Below are positions 1 to 7,101 of a DNA stretch of 64,000 bases, piece after piece. Source of the DNA: Paenibacillus oryzisoli. Its GTDB lineage: Bacteria; Bacillota; Bacilli; Paenibacillales; NBRC-103111. The stretch spans positions 1 through 64,000 of the forward strand of contig NZ_LYPB01000077.1 in NCBI RefSeq assembly GCF_001653565.1, read 5' to 3'. The notes beneath the pieces were generated by a model. That model was not told where the DNA came from, searched no databases, and saw only the letters and a program-made list of their open reading frames with translations. How positions within the stretch are numbered: the stretch's first letter is position 1; the number at the start of each line of letters is the position of its first letter. The translations under genes and the position numbers were made by a program.

Positions 1-885
1 CACTAAACCTGAAACTAAGACGAACAGTCCAACAAAGAAAAAAATCGTAGTCCATTCAACTTTGGTAAAAGCTTCTTCCATCGAGTGTTCCCCAGTTAAG
101 AGTAGTAACAGGAAAGCCCCAGCTAAGGCTACAGTCGCTGATTCAAGGTGTAGCATTTGGTGGAGAAAGAAACCAATAATTGTAAGACCCAAGATGGAAA
201 GACTTTTGACCAGTAGTTTTCGGTCTGCGATCACCTCTTTTTCGTCAATTTGCATAATACTCATCTTTAACTCAGGTGTCGTCTGTATGTGCTTGCGGAA
301 TATGAATACGAAGATCGGAATTGTGACAGCCATAATGACCGCGACAATTGGAGCAAGATTGTTGATAAAGGCCATAAAGGTCAATTCCTTAACAGCACTT
401 CCGATCATGATGTTAGGTGGGTCCCCAATTAACGTTGCAGTGCCACCGATATTTGATGCAAGAATTTGAGTAATTAAGAAAGGGACGGGATTAACGCGCA
501 ATTGCCGTGTGATACTGAAAGTAACAGGGACCATGAGAAGCACGGTTGTAACGTTATCAAGAAATGCTGATCCAATTGCCGTTATAAGGACGAGCGAAAC
601 TAAAATCCTGACAGGATCACCTTTTGCTTTCTTTGCTGCAACTAGCGCAATATACTTAAATAATCCAGTTTCAGCAGTGATGCTTACAATGATCATCATA
701 CCAATTAAGAGTCCAAGTGTATTGAAATCAATGTGATGTAGAGCTGACTCTTGATCAACTATACCAAGTGCAACCATCAAGACGCCACCGATCATTGCAA
801 CAATGGTGCGATGAATTTTTTCAGAAATGATCATGCCATAAGTAAGAAGAAAGATTCCAATTGCCAAGATTGCTTGCTGTTCCAT
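1..885 (-). CDS. ArsB/NhaD (SLC13-like) family ion transporter, C-terminus outside window
   Basis: The first 295 codons of a polytopic membrane protein; the gene runs off the left edge. It starts at the ATG at 883-885, with AGGAGG a few bases upstream. The translation is hydrophobic throughout. It carries the family signature FLDNVTTVLLMVPVT and, further on, ASNIGGTATLIGDPPNIMIG, which are the hairpin-loop motifs of the ArsB/NhaD/CitMHS superfamily. Such proteins move arsenite, sodium/protons or carboxylates; the substrate cannot be told from this fragment. A sodium/proton role would suit the osmotic-stress genes that follow, but that is inference. No ArsR or arsenate reductase gene is visible beside it. 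Confidence 0.85.
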   Translation of the reverse strand, partial: MEQQAILAIGIFLLTYGMIISEKIHRTIVAMIGGVLMVALGIVDQESALHHIDFNTLGLLIGMMIIVSITAETGLFKYIALVAAKKAKGDPVRILVSLVLITAIGSAFLDNVTTVLLMVPVTFSITRQLRVNPVPFLITQILASNIGGTATLIGDPPNIMIGSAVKELTFMAFINNLAPIVAVIMAVTIPIFVFIFRKHIQTTPELKMSIMQIDEKEVIADRKLLVKSLSILGLTIIGFFLHQMLHLESATVALAGAFLLLLLTGEHSMEEAFTKVEWTTIFFFVGLFVLVSGLV

Positions 886-1006
886 AATGCCTCCTAAATG
901 TTCATGTTTTTGTTAGTATTATTCCCTAAATAACAAGTGCTTAGAGAGCAAATTCCAAAAAAATGTATGCTTACAAAAAGAAATCAACTACTCATTGTAT
1001 AAAAAA

Positions 1007-1069
1007 GAGTCCTATCAAGGACTCCAAGTGTCGAAAAAAGAACAAAAGGAGCCCTTGGTGACAGGCTCC
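1007..1069 (-). terminator. Pair of terminator-like hairpins
   Basis: Two hairpins. 1007-1024 has a 7-bp stem (GAGTCCT/AGGACTC, loop ATCA) preceded on the + strand by six A, so a leftward transcript would end in a U-run. 1048-1069 pairs GGAGCC with GGCTCC and is likewise preceded by an A-rich stretch. They would insulate the transporter gene from leftward read-through. Apart from these I see nothing in 886-1279. Confidence 0.5.
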
Positions 1070-1279
1070 TCCATAGCGCAATAATATATTGTTAGTTTGT
1101 AAATATGAATAAGTTACTGATCGTATACCGTGTATGCCTTAAATTTAAACTGCTTTCGAATATATGTCAATACGAAAATAAATGTAATTGGGGTTGTAAT
1201 ACTTGGCCATATAGGTATTTGTCGATATCATTTGTATTACTGAATTGGTTTGACGGATGAATAAGCATTGTGTAAGATA

Positions 1280-1404
1280 GACCTACGCTTAATTTCCAGC
1301 TTTTACGTAAGCTCGGAAAGCGGGGGAACCAATTTTTTGGGGCGAATCTTTGAAGTAGGGAACCATCTTTCCCGAGCCCGGCAGCTAACCTCGTCAGCAG
1401 TGGA
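1280..1404 (+). ncRNA. c-di-AMP riboswitch (ydaO/yuaA family)
   Basis: The conserved blocks of the ydaO/yuaA RNA occur in order: AAGCGGGGGAACCA near 1317-1331, GGGGCGAATC near 1339-1348, a short hairpin AGGGA..TCCC around 1356-1373, then GAGCCCGGCAGCTAACCTCG near 1374-1393. This class binds cyclic di-AMP and usually switches off potassium-uptake, osmolyte or cell-wall genes when ligand is high. Downstream lie an intrinsic terminator (1443-1466) and a decayed KamA-family gene, so the switch may now control nothing functional. Boundaries are approximate. A second, diverged copy is at 10321-10462. Confidence 0.9.
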
Positions 1405-1442
1405 TGGGTCAAGTTTTTTTATGATGCAAATAATTGCATTTT

Positions 1443-1466
1443 GACCCGTATTGACGGGTTTTTATA
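1443..1466 (+). terminator. Riboswitch expression-platform terminator
   Basis: ACCCGT/ACGGGT stem with a 4-base loop followed by TTTTT. An upstream GGGTCAA at 1406-1412 can instead pair with TTGACCC at 1441-1447, destroying the terminator stem. This gives a plausible terminator/antiterminator switch for the riboswitch just upstream. Confidence 0.7.
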
Positions 1467-1472
1467 TGTATT

Positions 1473-1540
1473 AAGACCCGTTACAGCAATGGGACTCGTA
1501 GATTTCCTGCGATTTCTTTGCAATACGGGTCTTTTTGTTT
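1473..1540 (+). terminator. Second terminator-like hairpin in the leader
   Basis: AAGACCCGT (1473-1481) pairs with ACGGGTCTT (1525-1533), and a T-rich run follows. The loop of about 43 bases contains further ACTCGT/GCGA segments. It shares the ACCCGT sequence with the first terminator, so several mutually exclusive pairings are possible. Confidence 0.5.
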
Positions 1541-1593
1541 GCTTATAGCTACCCATCCATAATTTATGATAAAAGGAGGCATATAAACGGTCT

Positions 1594-2148
1594 GAGCAGT
1601 TTAATTTGGATATTCCTGAAGCGGAACGGAGAAAGTTGAAAGCAATCACGGAGAAGTTTGTGTTTCGAGTTAATGATACACACTTCTGACGGGTGGAGAT
1701 AGTTTAATTCTATCGACGAGTCGCCTAAGAAAAATTATTGAAGAACTGCGTAAGATCGAGCATGTGAAGATTATTCGTTTGGGCTCCAAAATACCCGTCT
1801 TTAATCCGATGCGGATTTCTGAGGATAAAGAATTACTCGAGCTGATTCGAAGCTACTCGACTGCTGAGCAAATCCCAAACATCTGGTCTTGGTAAGCGAG
1901 TAAGATTGTCAATGAGTCATACCTCTGGCAAAATTGAAATTCTAGCGATTGAAAATGGTAAGGCTTACTTGAAGTATCATCAATCAAGGGATAACCAGTA
2001 TGGCAAATTTATGGTGCTAGATTGACCTAGTGAAGCAGCTTGGTTTGATGATTTGCCAGGAAGTGAAAAGCTTTGGGAAAAACCGCAGAAAATTGTGCAT
2101 GACGTAATTTCTGTTAATGAACTTCCGGAATTGCCTCAAGCCACTTAA
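1594..2148 (+). pseudogene. KamA-family radical SAM aminomutase, decayed remnant
   Basis: Three blocks of KamA-like (lysine 2,3-aminomutase family) sequence lie in different frames, separated by stops and deletions: EQFNLDIPEAERRKLKAI at about 1594; IIEELRKIEHVKIIRLGSK, PVFNPMRIS and ELIRSYS at about 1730-1870; and KRVRLSMSHTSGKIEI to the end at about 1900-2148. An intact ribosome site (AAAGGAGG at 1572-1579) remains, but the radical SAM CxxxCxxC region is gone. At roughly 180 codons it is well under half the family length. KamA with an acetyltransferase makes the osmolyte N-epsilon-acetyl-beta-lysine in some organisms, which would explain the c-di-AMP riboswitch upstream. That link is inference. 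Confidence 0.75.
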
Positions 2149-2172
2149 CTTAGAGGGGAGAGCAGTTTCATT

Positions 2173-2340
2173 ATGATAATGAAAACAAGCGATGGTAAGG
2201 TCATTGAAATACTTTTTAAAGATGAGAATGGCTTTTGTACATGTGATGATGGTTGGAAAAGGCCAATAAATGAGCTAACAATACCAACTAGATTGGAAGT
2301 TAATACGAAGCGTAAGAAATCTAAGAAGCGAGAAAAGTAA
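2173..2340 (+). CDS. Small hypothetical protein (55 aa)
   Basis: A 55-codon frame starts at ATG 2173 (or the in-frame ATG 2179), 12 bases after GAGGGGAG. The product has an acidic middle with CTCDDGW and a strongly basic tail (KRKKSKKREK). It follows the KamA remnant by 24 bases and is closed by a strong terminator, so it may have been the last gene of the riboswitch-controlled unit. I do not recognise a family. Confidence 0.5.
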   Translation: MIMKTSDGKVIEILFKDENGFCTCDDGWKRPINELTIPTRLEVNTKRKKSKKREK

Positions 2341-2363
2341 TTATACTATTGATAATAGGGATA

Positions 2364-2413
2364 AGCCCGCCGAACAAACCCTACTGCAGACAGCAGGATT
2401 TGTTCGGCGGGCT
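2364..2413 (+). terminator. Long intrinsic terminator hairpin
   Basis: AGCCCGCCGAACAAA pairs with TTTGTTCGGCGGGCT around a smaller CTG/CAG hairpin. It lies between the small + strand gene ending at 2340 and the convergent gene ending at 2435, so it can serve either strand. Confidence 0.75.
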
Positions 2414-2434
2414 ATTGGCATTTAACATAAATGC

Positions 2435-2761
2435 TTATATTTTAGCGATGAGCGCTTCGAAGAGAGCAGAACATAATTCAACGTCTAGAAAGGTTCTACC
2501 ATCTAACGAAACTTCCCAAGTATTCTCAGAAAAATTCACAGAGAACTTGTCTCCAGTTTGAGATAAACAAGCCATCATTTGACCAAGAGACAGTAAGGGA
2601 AGTGACTTCTTTTTTTGTACCCCATTTAAAAAATAAATCATTTCTTCATGGTCACCTGTGGCCATGTATTCGCCTTCTTGCGGCTCCCACAGCTCGCGCA
2701 ATTTATTTTGTTGTTGCGCATCAAGTTTTTGTAAATGGGTGTAAGAAATACGTTGCTTCAA
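2435..2761 (-). CDS. Hypothetical protein (108 aa)
   Basis: Starts at TTG 2761 with AGGAGG seven bases upstream. The product is soluble, has no signal peptide or membrane segment, and has several short amphipathic stretches. I recognise no family. It lies 24 bases downstream of the truncated TrkA/RCK fragment on the same strand, so the two may share a transcript. Confidence 0.7.
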   Translation of the reverse strand: MKQRISYTHLQKLDAQQQNKLRELWEPQEGEYMATGDHEEMIYFLNGVQKKKSLPLLSLGQMMACLSQTGDKFSVNFSENTWEVSLDGRTFLDVELCSALFEALIAKI

Positions 2762-2785
2762 TATGAGTCCTCCTAAATTAGTTGG

Positions 2786-3151
2786 TTAACTTACAACTGC
2801 TCGAAATGCTTCGACTTGCTCTGGCGGGCCACTAACCAATAAACGATCTCCTAACCTTATTCTGTATTTCCAATGTGGTATCAGATATGATTGGCCGAGG
2901 TATACACGTAAAATCAACAAATTTTCTAATTTTGGTAACTGACGAAGGTGAGTGGAGCGATAGGGCAGGTGTTGAATAGATACCTCAAATATCGTTCCTT
3001 CTTCTTCAGATAGTAACTTCAGGGCACCAAGGCTATCGATAAGAGCTCTTAATACAGTTCGCGCTGCATAGTGGGTGGAGAATACTTCAAATCCTTCATT
3101 CACGATTTCACGCTGCCTAAACTTTTCGAAAATATGCCGTAAATGATCTAA
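2786..3151 (-). pseudogene. Truncated TrkA/RCK-type potassium-transport regulator
   Basis: The frame is open from 3151, just after an in-frame TAA, with no start codon at its head. It encodes DHLRHIFEKFRQREIVNEGF, typical of the end of a Rossmann TrkA-N domain, and then an RCK_C/TrkA-C domain ending in GDRLLVSGPPEQVEAF. Translation could begin at GTG 3103 (105 aa), but the ribosome site there is poor. RCK_C domains regulate potassium channels, antiporters and Ktr systems, and several bind c-di-AMP. Here the NAD-binding half is missing, so this is probably a remnant, although a stand-alone RCK_C protein is possible. Confidence 0.65.
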
Positions 3152-3304
3152 TTAACATAATTTTAGCGAAAAATCGCCATTTATACAAACAAATATAGAA
3201 TAATCACGTGATAATGAGCATTATTGCCGTTTTTCTCTCCTTTAACGATATAATTTGAATATTGCGTATAATTGAGCATTTGGAGGGATAAGCGAGTTTT
3301 TTCT

Positions 3305-3430
3305 TGCATATGTCATCTTATTTACGCTTAAGGAGGGACAGAGGGGCTGAGCGACTCTGAGGCAGTCTAACCAAGGGTGTGATACATAAAGGATCATGTT
3401 ACACTTGTGTAGGGCCCCAAATTAATGGAA
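3305..3430 (+). promoter_or_regulatory. Possible structured 5' leader of the ehu-ect operon
   Basis: A leader of about 120 bases precedes ehuB after a TATAAT-like box at 3267-3272. CAGAG/CTCTG forms a hairpin near 3339-3360. CAAGGGTGT near 3373 can pair with ACACTTG near 3411, and GGGGC near 3343 can pair with GCCCC near 3415-3419, just before the ribosome site. The folds look mutually exclusive. It matches no riboswitch consensus I could recall, and I could not fold it by computer. Confidence 0.3.
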
Positions 3431-3445
3431 AAAAGGAGTTTTTGA

Positions 3446-4348
3446 ATGAATAAGTTGTTTTCGTACGCGCTATGTTTACTGTTCGTGCTGACAGTGGTGG
3501 GTTGTACATCCCAAAGTACAAGCAGCCAAACAAATGCAGACGATGAAAAGTCAACGACCCAGGAGAATACACTTGAGAAAGCCAAAAAACAAGGGTTCAT
3601 TACAGTTGGATTTGCGAATGAAAATCCGTATGCTTATGCAACGCCAGACGGTAAGTTAACGGGAGAGGCCGTAGAAGTGGCACGTGTTATTTTGAAAAAT
3701 ATGGGGATTAATGAGATGAATGGCGTCTTAACCGAATTCGGGTCTTTAATTCCCGGATTGAAGGCGAAACGGTTCGATATCATTACGGCAGGTATGTTTG
3801 TTAACCCAGCGCGAAGCAAAGAAGTTGCATTTGCAAATCCAGAGTACAGTATTGGCGAAGCGATTGCTGTTAAACAAGGAAATCCTCACAATTTACATAG
3901 CTATAAAGATATCGCTGCTAATAAGGATGTCAAGGTAGCTGTCATGGTAGGCGCTATCGAGAATGAATACTTGGTGAAATCTGGCGTGGCCAAAGATCAA
4001 ATCGTTACAGTACCAGATCAACCTTCGGCTATTTCTGCTTTACAAGCGGGACGTGTACAGACAGTAACGATGACAGGACCTTCCTTACAAGCATCACTAA
4101 CCTCAGCCAAAGATAGTAAGATAGAGCGGGTGATGGACTTTACACAACCAGAAATCGATGGAAAAAGCATTAGAGGTTACGGCGCGGCGGCATTTCGTAT
4201 GGAGGATACAGCATTTAGAGAAGCCTTCAACTCAGAATTGGATAAGTTGAAAAAGTCAGGACAATTACTAGAAATATTGAAGCCATTTGGATTTACAGAT
4301 CAGGAACTACCCGGTGATATGACGGCCGAACAGCTGTCCAAAGGTTAA
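3446..4348 (+). CDS. ehuB: Ectoine/hydroxyectoine ABC transporter, substrate-binding lipoprotein EhuB
   Basis: A 300-aa lipoprotein: signal segment with lipobox TVVGC at about residues 16-20, then a low-complexity linker of about 20 residues. After this comes a family-3 solute-binding fold (GFITVGFANENPYAYATPDG at its start; R-K-E-V-A region near residue 125). The ATG has AAGGAG eight bases upstream. It heads a transporter directly followed by the four ectoine genes, which is the main reason for the ectoine assignment; by sequence alone it would be a polar amino-acid binding protein. It would capture ectoine or 5-hydroxyectoine outside the membrane for osmoprotection or recycling. Confidence 0.88.
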   Translation: MNKLFSYALCLLFVLTVVGCTSQSTSSQTNADDEKSTTQENTLEKAKKQGFITVGFANENPYAYATPDGKLTGEAVEVARVILKNMGINEMNGVLTEFGSLIPGLKAKRFDIITAGMFVNPARSKEVAFANPEYSIGEAIAVKQGNPHNLHSYKDIAANKDVKVAVMVGAIENEYLVKSGVAKDQIVTVPDQPSAISALQAGRVQTVTMTGPSLQASLTSAKDSKIERVMDFTQPEIDGKSIRGYGAAAFRMEDTAFREAFNSELDKLKKSGQLLEILKPFGFTDQELPGDMTAEQLSKG

Positions 4349-4352
4349 TCGC

Positions 4353-5015
4353 ATGTTTAGTTCACAGACGTTCTTTTCCTTTTTCCCCTTGTTGGCAAGT
4401 GGAGCACTTGTTACGCTTGAAATTACTTTGCTTGCAATTATACTGTCAGCAATTATATCGTTCACTTTCGGTTTAATGCGCTTATCTCGTTTTAGGTTCG
4501 TACGTATTTTAGCTACGGTTTATGTTGAAGTTTTTCGGGGCACTTCGTTGTTAATTCAATTGTTTTGGTTGTATTTTGCACTTCCAATGCTCCTGGATAT
4601 CCAGATTCCAGCCATGACAGCCGCAGTTATTGCACTTGGGTTGAACTATGGGGCTTACGGTTCTGAAGTTGTACGAAGCTCAGTTCTTTCAGTTCCCAAA
4701 GGGCAATATGAGGCAGCCATTGCGTTGAACATGAGTCCGTATGGAAGAATGCGTCGTATCCTTCTTCCACAAGCCTTTGTTCGAATGCTCCCCTCCTTCG
4801 GCAATTTGCAAATTGAGTTGTTGAAGGGAACTTCATTGGTCTATTTAATTACACTCACAGACCTTACCTATCAAGGTATGATATTGCGAACGTTCGACAG
4901 CTCCAAGACGACTGAAATATTCACCAGCATGCTGATCCTGTACTTTATCCTTTCCTATGCGTTAACGTTAATTATTCGTTACATGGAGCGTAGGACAATT
5001 AGGGGGCGGTATTAG
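4353..5015 (+). CDS. ehuC: Ectoine ABC transporter permease EhuC
   Basis: A 220-aa His/Glu/Gln-type ABC permease with about five hydrophobic segments. The family signature is EVFRGTSLLIQLFWLYFALP, and the cytoplasmic EAA loop reads EAAIALNMSPYGRMRRILLP. It starts four bases after the ehuB stop. The second permease follows with a one-base gap, so the pair likely forms a heterodimeric channel. A length near 220 aa is normal for the family. Confidence 0.88.
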   Translation: MFSSQTFFSFFPLLASGALVTLEITLLAIILSAIISFTFGLMRLSRFRFVRILATVYVEVFRGTSLLIQLFWLYFALPMLLDIQIPAMTAAVIALGLNYGAYGSEVVRSSVLSVPKGQYEAAIALNMSPYGRMRRILLPQAFVRMLPSFGNLQIELLKGTSLVYLITLTDLTYQGMILRTFDSSKTTEIFTSMLILYFILSYALTLIIRYMERRTIRGRY

Positions 5016-5016
5016 C

Positions 5017-5670
5017 ATGTGGGATTGGGACTATGCTTGGCATATTTTTCCTCAACTCTTGAAGGTATTACCGATCACGATCGGAGCGACGCTTGTAGGT
5101 TTTTTCATTGCCATCGTACTTGGATTGCCGCTAGCACTGGCTCGCCGATCACAAAGTAAGGTACTTGCTGGAACTGCACTAGCGTGGGTGGAGTTTATAC
5201 GAAGTACACCATTGCTCGTCCAATTGTTTGTCCTGTTTTATGCACTTCCCTTGTACGGTATTTCCTTCTCACCATTTACCACAGGTGTTATTGGGCTAGG
5301 TATTCATTATAGTACCTATATGTCCGAAGTGTTTCGCTCTGGTATTGAAGCTGTTCCAAGGGGACAGTGGGAAGCATCTAGGGCACTTAACTTCAGCGTT
5401 AAGCATACGTGGGGGAGTATTATATTACCCCAAGCGCTGCCACCCATCATTCCTGTGATGGGAAATTATTTAATTACTATGTTCAAAGAAACACCGATTC
5501 TGTCTGCCATCACACTCGTAGAGCTTTTACAGACAGCAAAAGCGATTGGTTCCGGATCATTTCGATATTTGGAAGCATTTACGCTAGTGGGGCTGTTGTT
5601 CTTGCTGCTCAGCTATCCCTCATCACTGTTTGTTGGATGGTTAGAGAGATATTACCAAAGAAATAAGTAG
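5017..5670 (+). CDS. ehuD: Ectoine ABC transporter permease EhuD
   Basis: A 217-aa second permease of the polar amino-acid type, paralogous to the gene before it (EFIRSTPLLVQLFVLFYALP). Its EAA loop reads EASRALNFSVKHTWGSIILP. The start ATG follows GGGGGCGG and lies one base after the preceding stop. Membrane segments are clear at the N-terminus and near the C-terminus. It should pair with EhuC and be powered by EhuA. Which permease is called C and which D follows gene order only. Confidence 0.87.
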   Translation: MWDWDYAWHIFPQLLKVLPITIGATLVGFFIAIVLGLPLALARRSQSKVLAGTALAWVEFIRSTPLLVQLFVLFYALPLYGISFSPFTTGVIGLGIHYSTYMSEVFRSGIEAVPRGQWEASRALNFSVKHTWGSIILPQALPPIIPVMGNYLITMFKETPILSAITLVELLQTAKAIGSGSFRYLEAFTLVGLLFLLLSYPSSLFVGWLERYYQRNK

Positions 5671-5682
5671 AGGGGTATTTAC

Positions 5683-6561
5683 ATGGATGCAGTAGAGAAG
5701 TCAGTCGGCAACCCTATTGAACGTTTCAATACACCTGCTTCACAAGATGGGAATCCCATTGTAAAATATCGCGGTGTTAGTAAGTCTTATGGAGATATTC
5801 AAGTTCTTAAAGACATTAATCTAGATATATTCCCTAGTGAAAAAGTAGCCGTCATTGGACCAAGTGGTTCTGGAAAAACGACATTGGCAAGAATGCTCAT
5901 GACGTTAGATCGACCAACAACAGGCACCATAGAGGTGGGTGGACAAATGCTTTGGCACCAAGCAATGAAGGGCAAGTTAATCCCGGCAAATGAAAAACAC
6001 TTGCATCAAATTCGCAGTCATATTGGCATGGTATTTCAGCATTTTAACCTATTTCCTCACATGACCGTACTCGGTAACGTTACCGAAGCCCCTATTCATG
6101 TCCTTGGTCTGAAACGGGCGGATGCTGAACAACGAGCCATGGCGATGCTAGAGAAAGTTGGCTTAGCCGATAAGGCGATGGAGTATCCGTCTCGCTTGTC
6201 AGGTGGACAAAAACAACGAGTTGCGATAGCAAGAGCTGTTGTTATGCGACCGAAAATTATGCTGTTCGATGAAGCGACATCTGCGCTGGATCCCGAGCTT
6301 GTGGGGGAAGTACTTTCCGTCATTAAGGATCTTGCAGCGCAACGGGATATGGCCATGATGCTAATCACGCATGAGATGGATTTCGCGAGGGACATTGCAG
6401 ATCGCATCCTCTTCACAGATGGCGGATCGATCGTTGAGCAGGGAACGTCGGACCAGATTTTCGGAAATCCACAAAGTCCTAGATTGCAATCATTTCTAAG
6501 TCGGTTTCGACAAACCTGGTATATGGGCGGTGTAGGGCAGGTATCGACATCTATCCAATAA
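5683..6561 (+). CDS. ehuA: Ectoine ABC transporter ATP-binding protein EhuA
   Basis: A 292-aa ABC ATPase. Walker A is GPSGSGKTTLARM near residue 64, the Q-loop lies in GMVFQHFNLFPH, the ABC signature is LSGGQKQR, Walker B is IMLFDEATSALDPE, and the switch histidine is in LITHEMDFA. It has an N-terminal extension of about 25 residues and about 20 extra C-terminal residues compared with a typical 240-260 aa family member. It couples ATP hydrolysis to uptake through EhuC/EhuD. It ends 15 bases before ectA, so transport and synthesis are probably co-transcribed. Confidence 0.9.
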   Translation: MDAVEKSVGNPIERFNTPASQDGNPIVKYRGVSKSYGDIQVLKDINLDIFPSEKVAVIGPSGSGKTTLARMLMTLDRPTTGTIEVGGQMLWHQAMKGKLIPANEKHLHQIRSHIGMVFQHFNLFPHMTVLGNVTEAPIHVLGLKRADAEQRAMAMLEKVGLADKAMEYPSRLSGGQKQRVAIARAVVMRPKIMLFDEATSALDPELVGEVLSVIKDLAAQRDMAMMLITHEMDFARDIADRILFTDGGSIVEQGTSDQIFGNPQSPRLQSFLSRFRQTWYMGGVGQVSTSIQ

Positions 6562-6576
6562 GAAGGAGGATTCCTC

Positions 6577-7101
6577 TTGACTCTTTTAGATACGAATAAC
6601 TGTGTAATTAGAAAAGCAACTGTACAGGATGGCAGGTATATGTGGCAGCGAGTTAAGGATAGTCAGAAGCTTGATGTGAATTCAACTTACTGCTACATCA
6701 TGTTGAGTGAGTATTTTACTGATACTTGTTTAGTAGCGGAAATTGATAAGGAAATTGTTGGATTCGTGACCTCGCTAATTCGCCCATCCAATCCTGAGGT
6801 ACTCTTTGTTTGGCAAATTGCTGTTTCAACAGAATATCAAGGAAAGGGAATCGCGTATTCTCTTTTACGTGATTTAATAACAGGAGCTTCATGCACCCAA
6901 GTACGGTATATAGAAACAACAATTTCACCTAACAATGCAGCATCAAATCGTTTATTTCGTAAATTTGCGGTGGAAATAGACGCACCTCTCTTGGAAAGCG
7001 AAGGTTTCTCTTCGCACCTATTTCCAGGAGATATACACGAGGATGAACGATTGATACAAATTGGACCTATAAATCATAAATTTGGAGGAATTAACTCATG
7101 A
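6577..7101 (+). CDS. ectA: L-2,4-diaminobutyrate acetyltransferase EctA
   Basis: A 174-aa GNAT-fold enzyme that acetylates L-2,4-diaminobutyrate at N4, the second step of ectoine synthesis. It starts at TTG 6577, six bases after AAGGAGGA. EctA-like features are RKATVQDGRYMWQRVKDS near the N-terminus, the acetyl-CoA loop QGKGIAYSLL near residue 90, and TTISPNNAASNRLFRKFA. The stop overlaps the ectB ATG by four bases, indicating translational coupling. Length is normal for the family. Confidence 0.95.
   Translation: MTLLDTNNCVIRKATVQDGRYMWQRVKDSQKLDVNSTYCYIMLSEYFTDTCLVAEIDKEIVGFVTSLIRPSNPEVLFVWQIAVSTEYQGKGIAYSLLRDLITGASCTQVRYIETTISPNNAASNRLFRKFAVEIDAPLLESEGFSSHLFPGDIHEDERLIQIGPINHKFGGINS

Noticed and set aside
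62..736. Two + strand open frames over the left-edge transporter
   Set aside because: They are antisense to the transporter gene, which has the family motifs and a proper ribosome site on the minus strand.
3305..3430. SAM (S-box) or glycine riboswitch before ehuB
   Set aside because: GGAGGGAC and a later AAGGGTG resemble fragments of the S-box, but the ATGAA/GGCAACC core is missing. The glycine aptamer core is also missing. Left as an unnamed leader.
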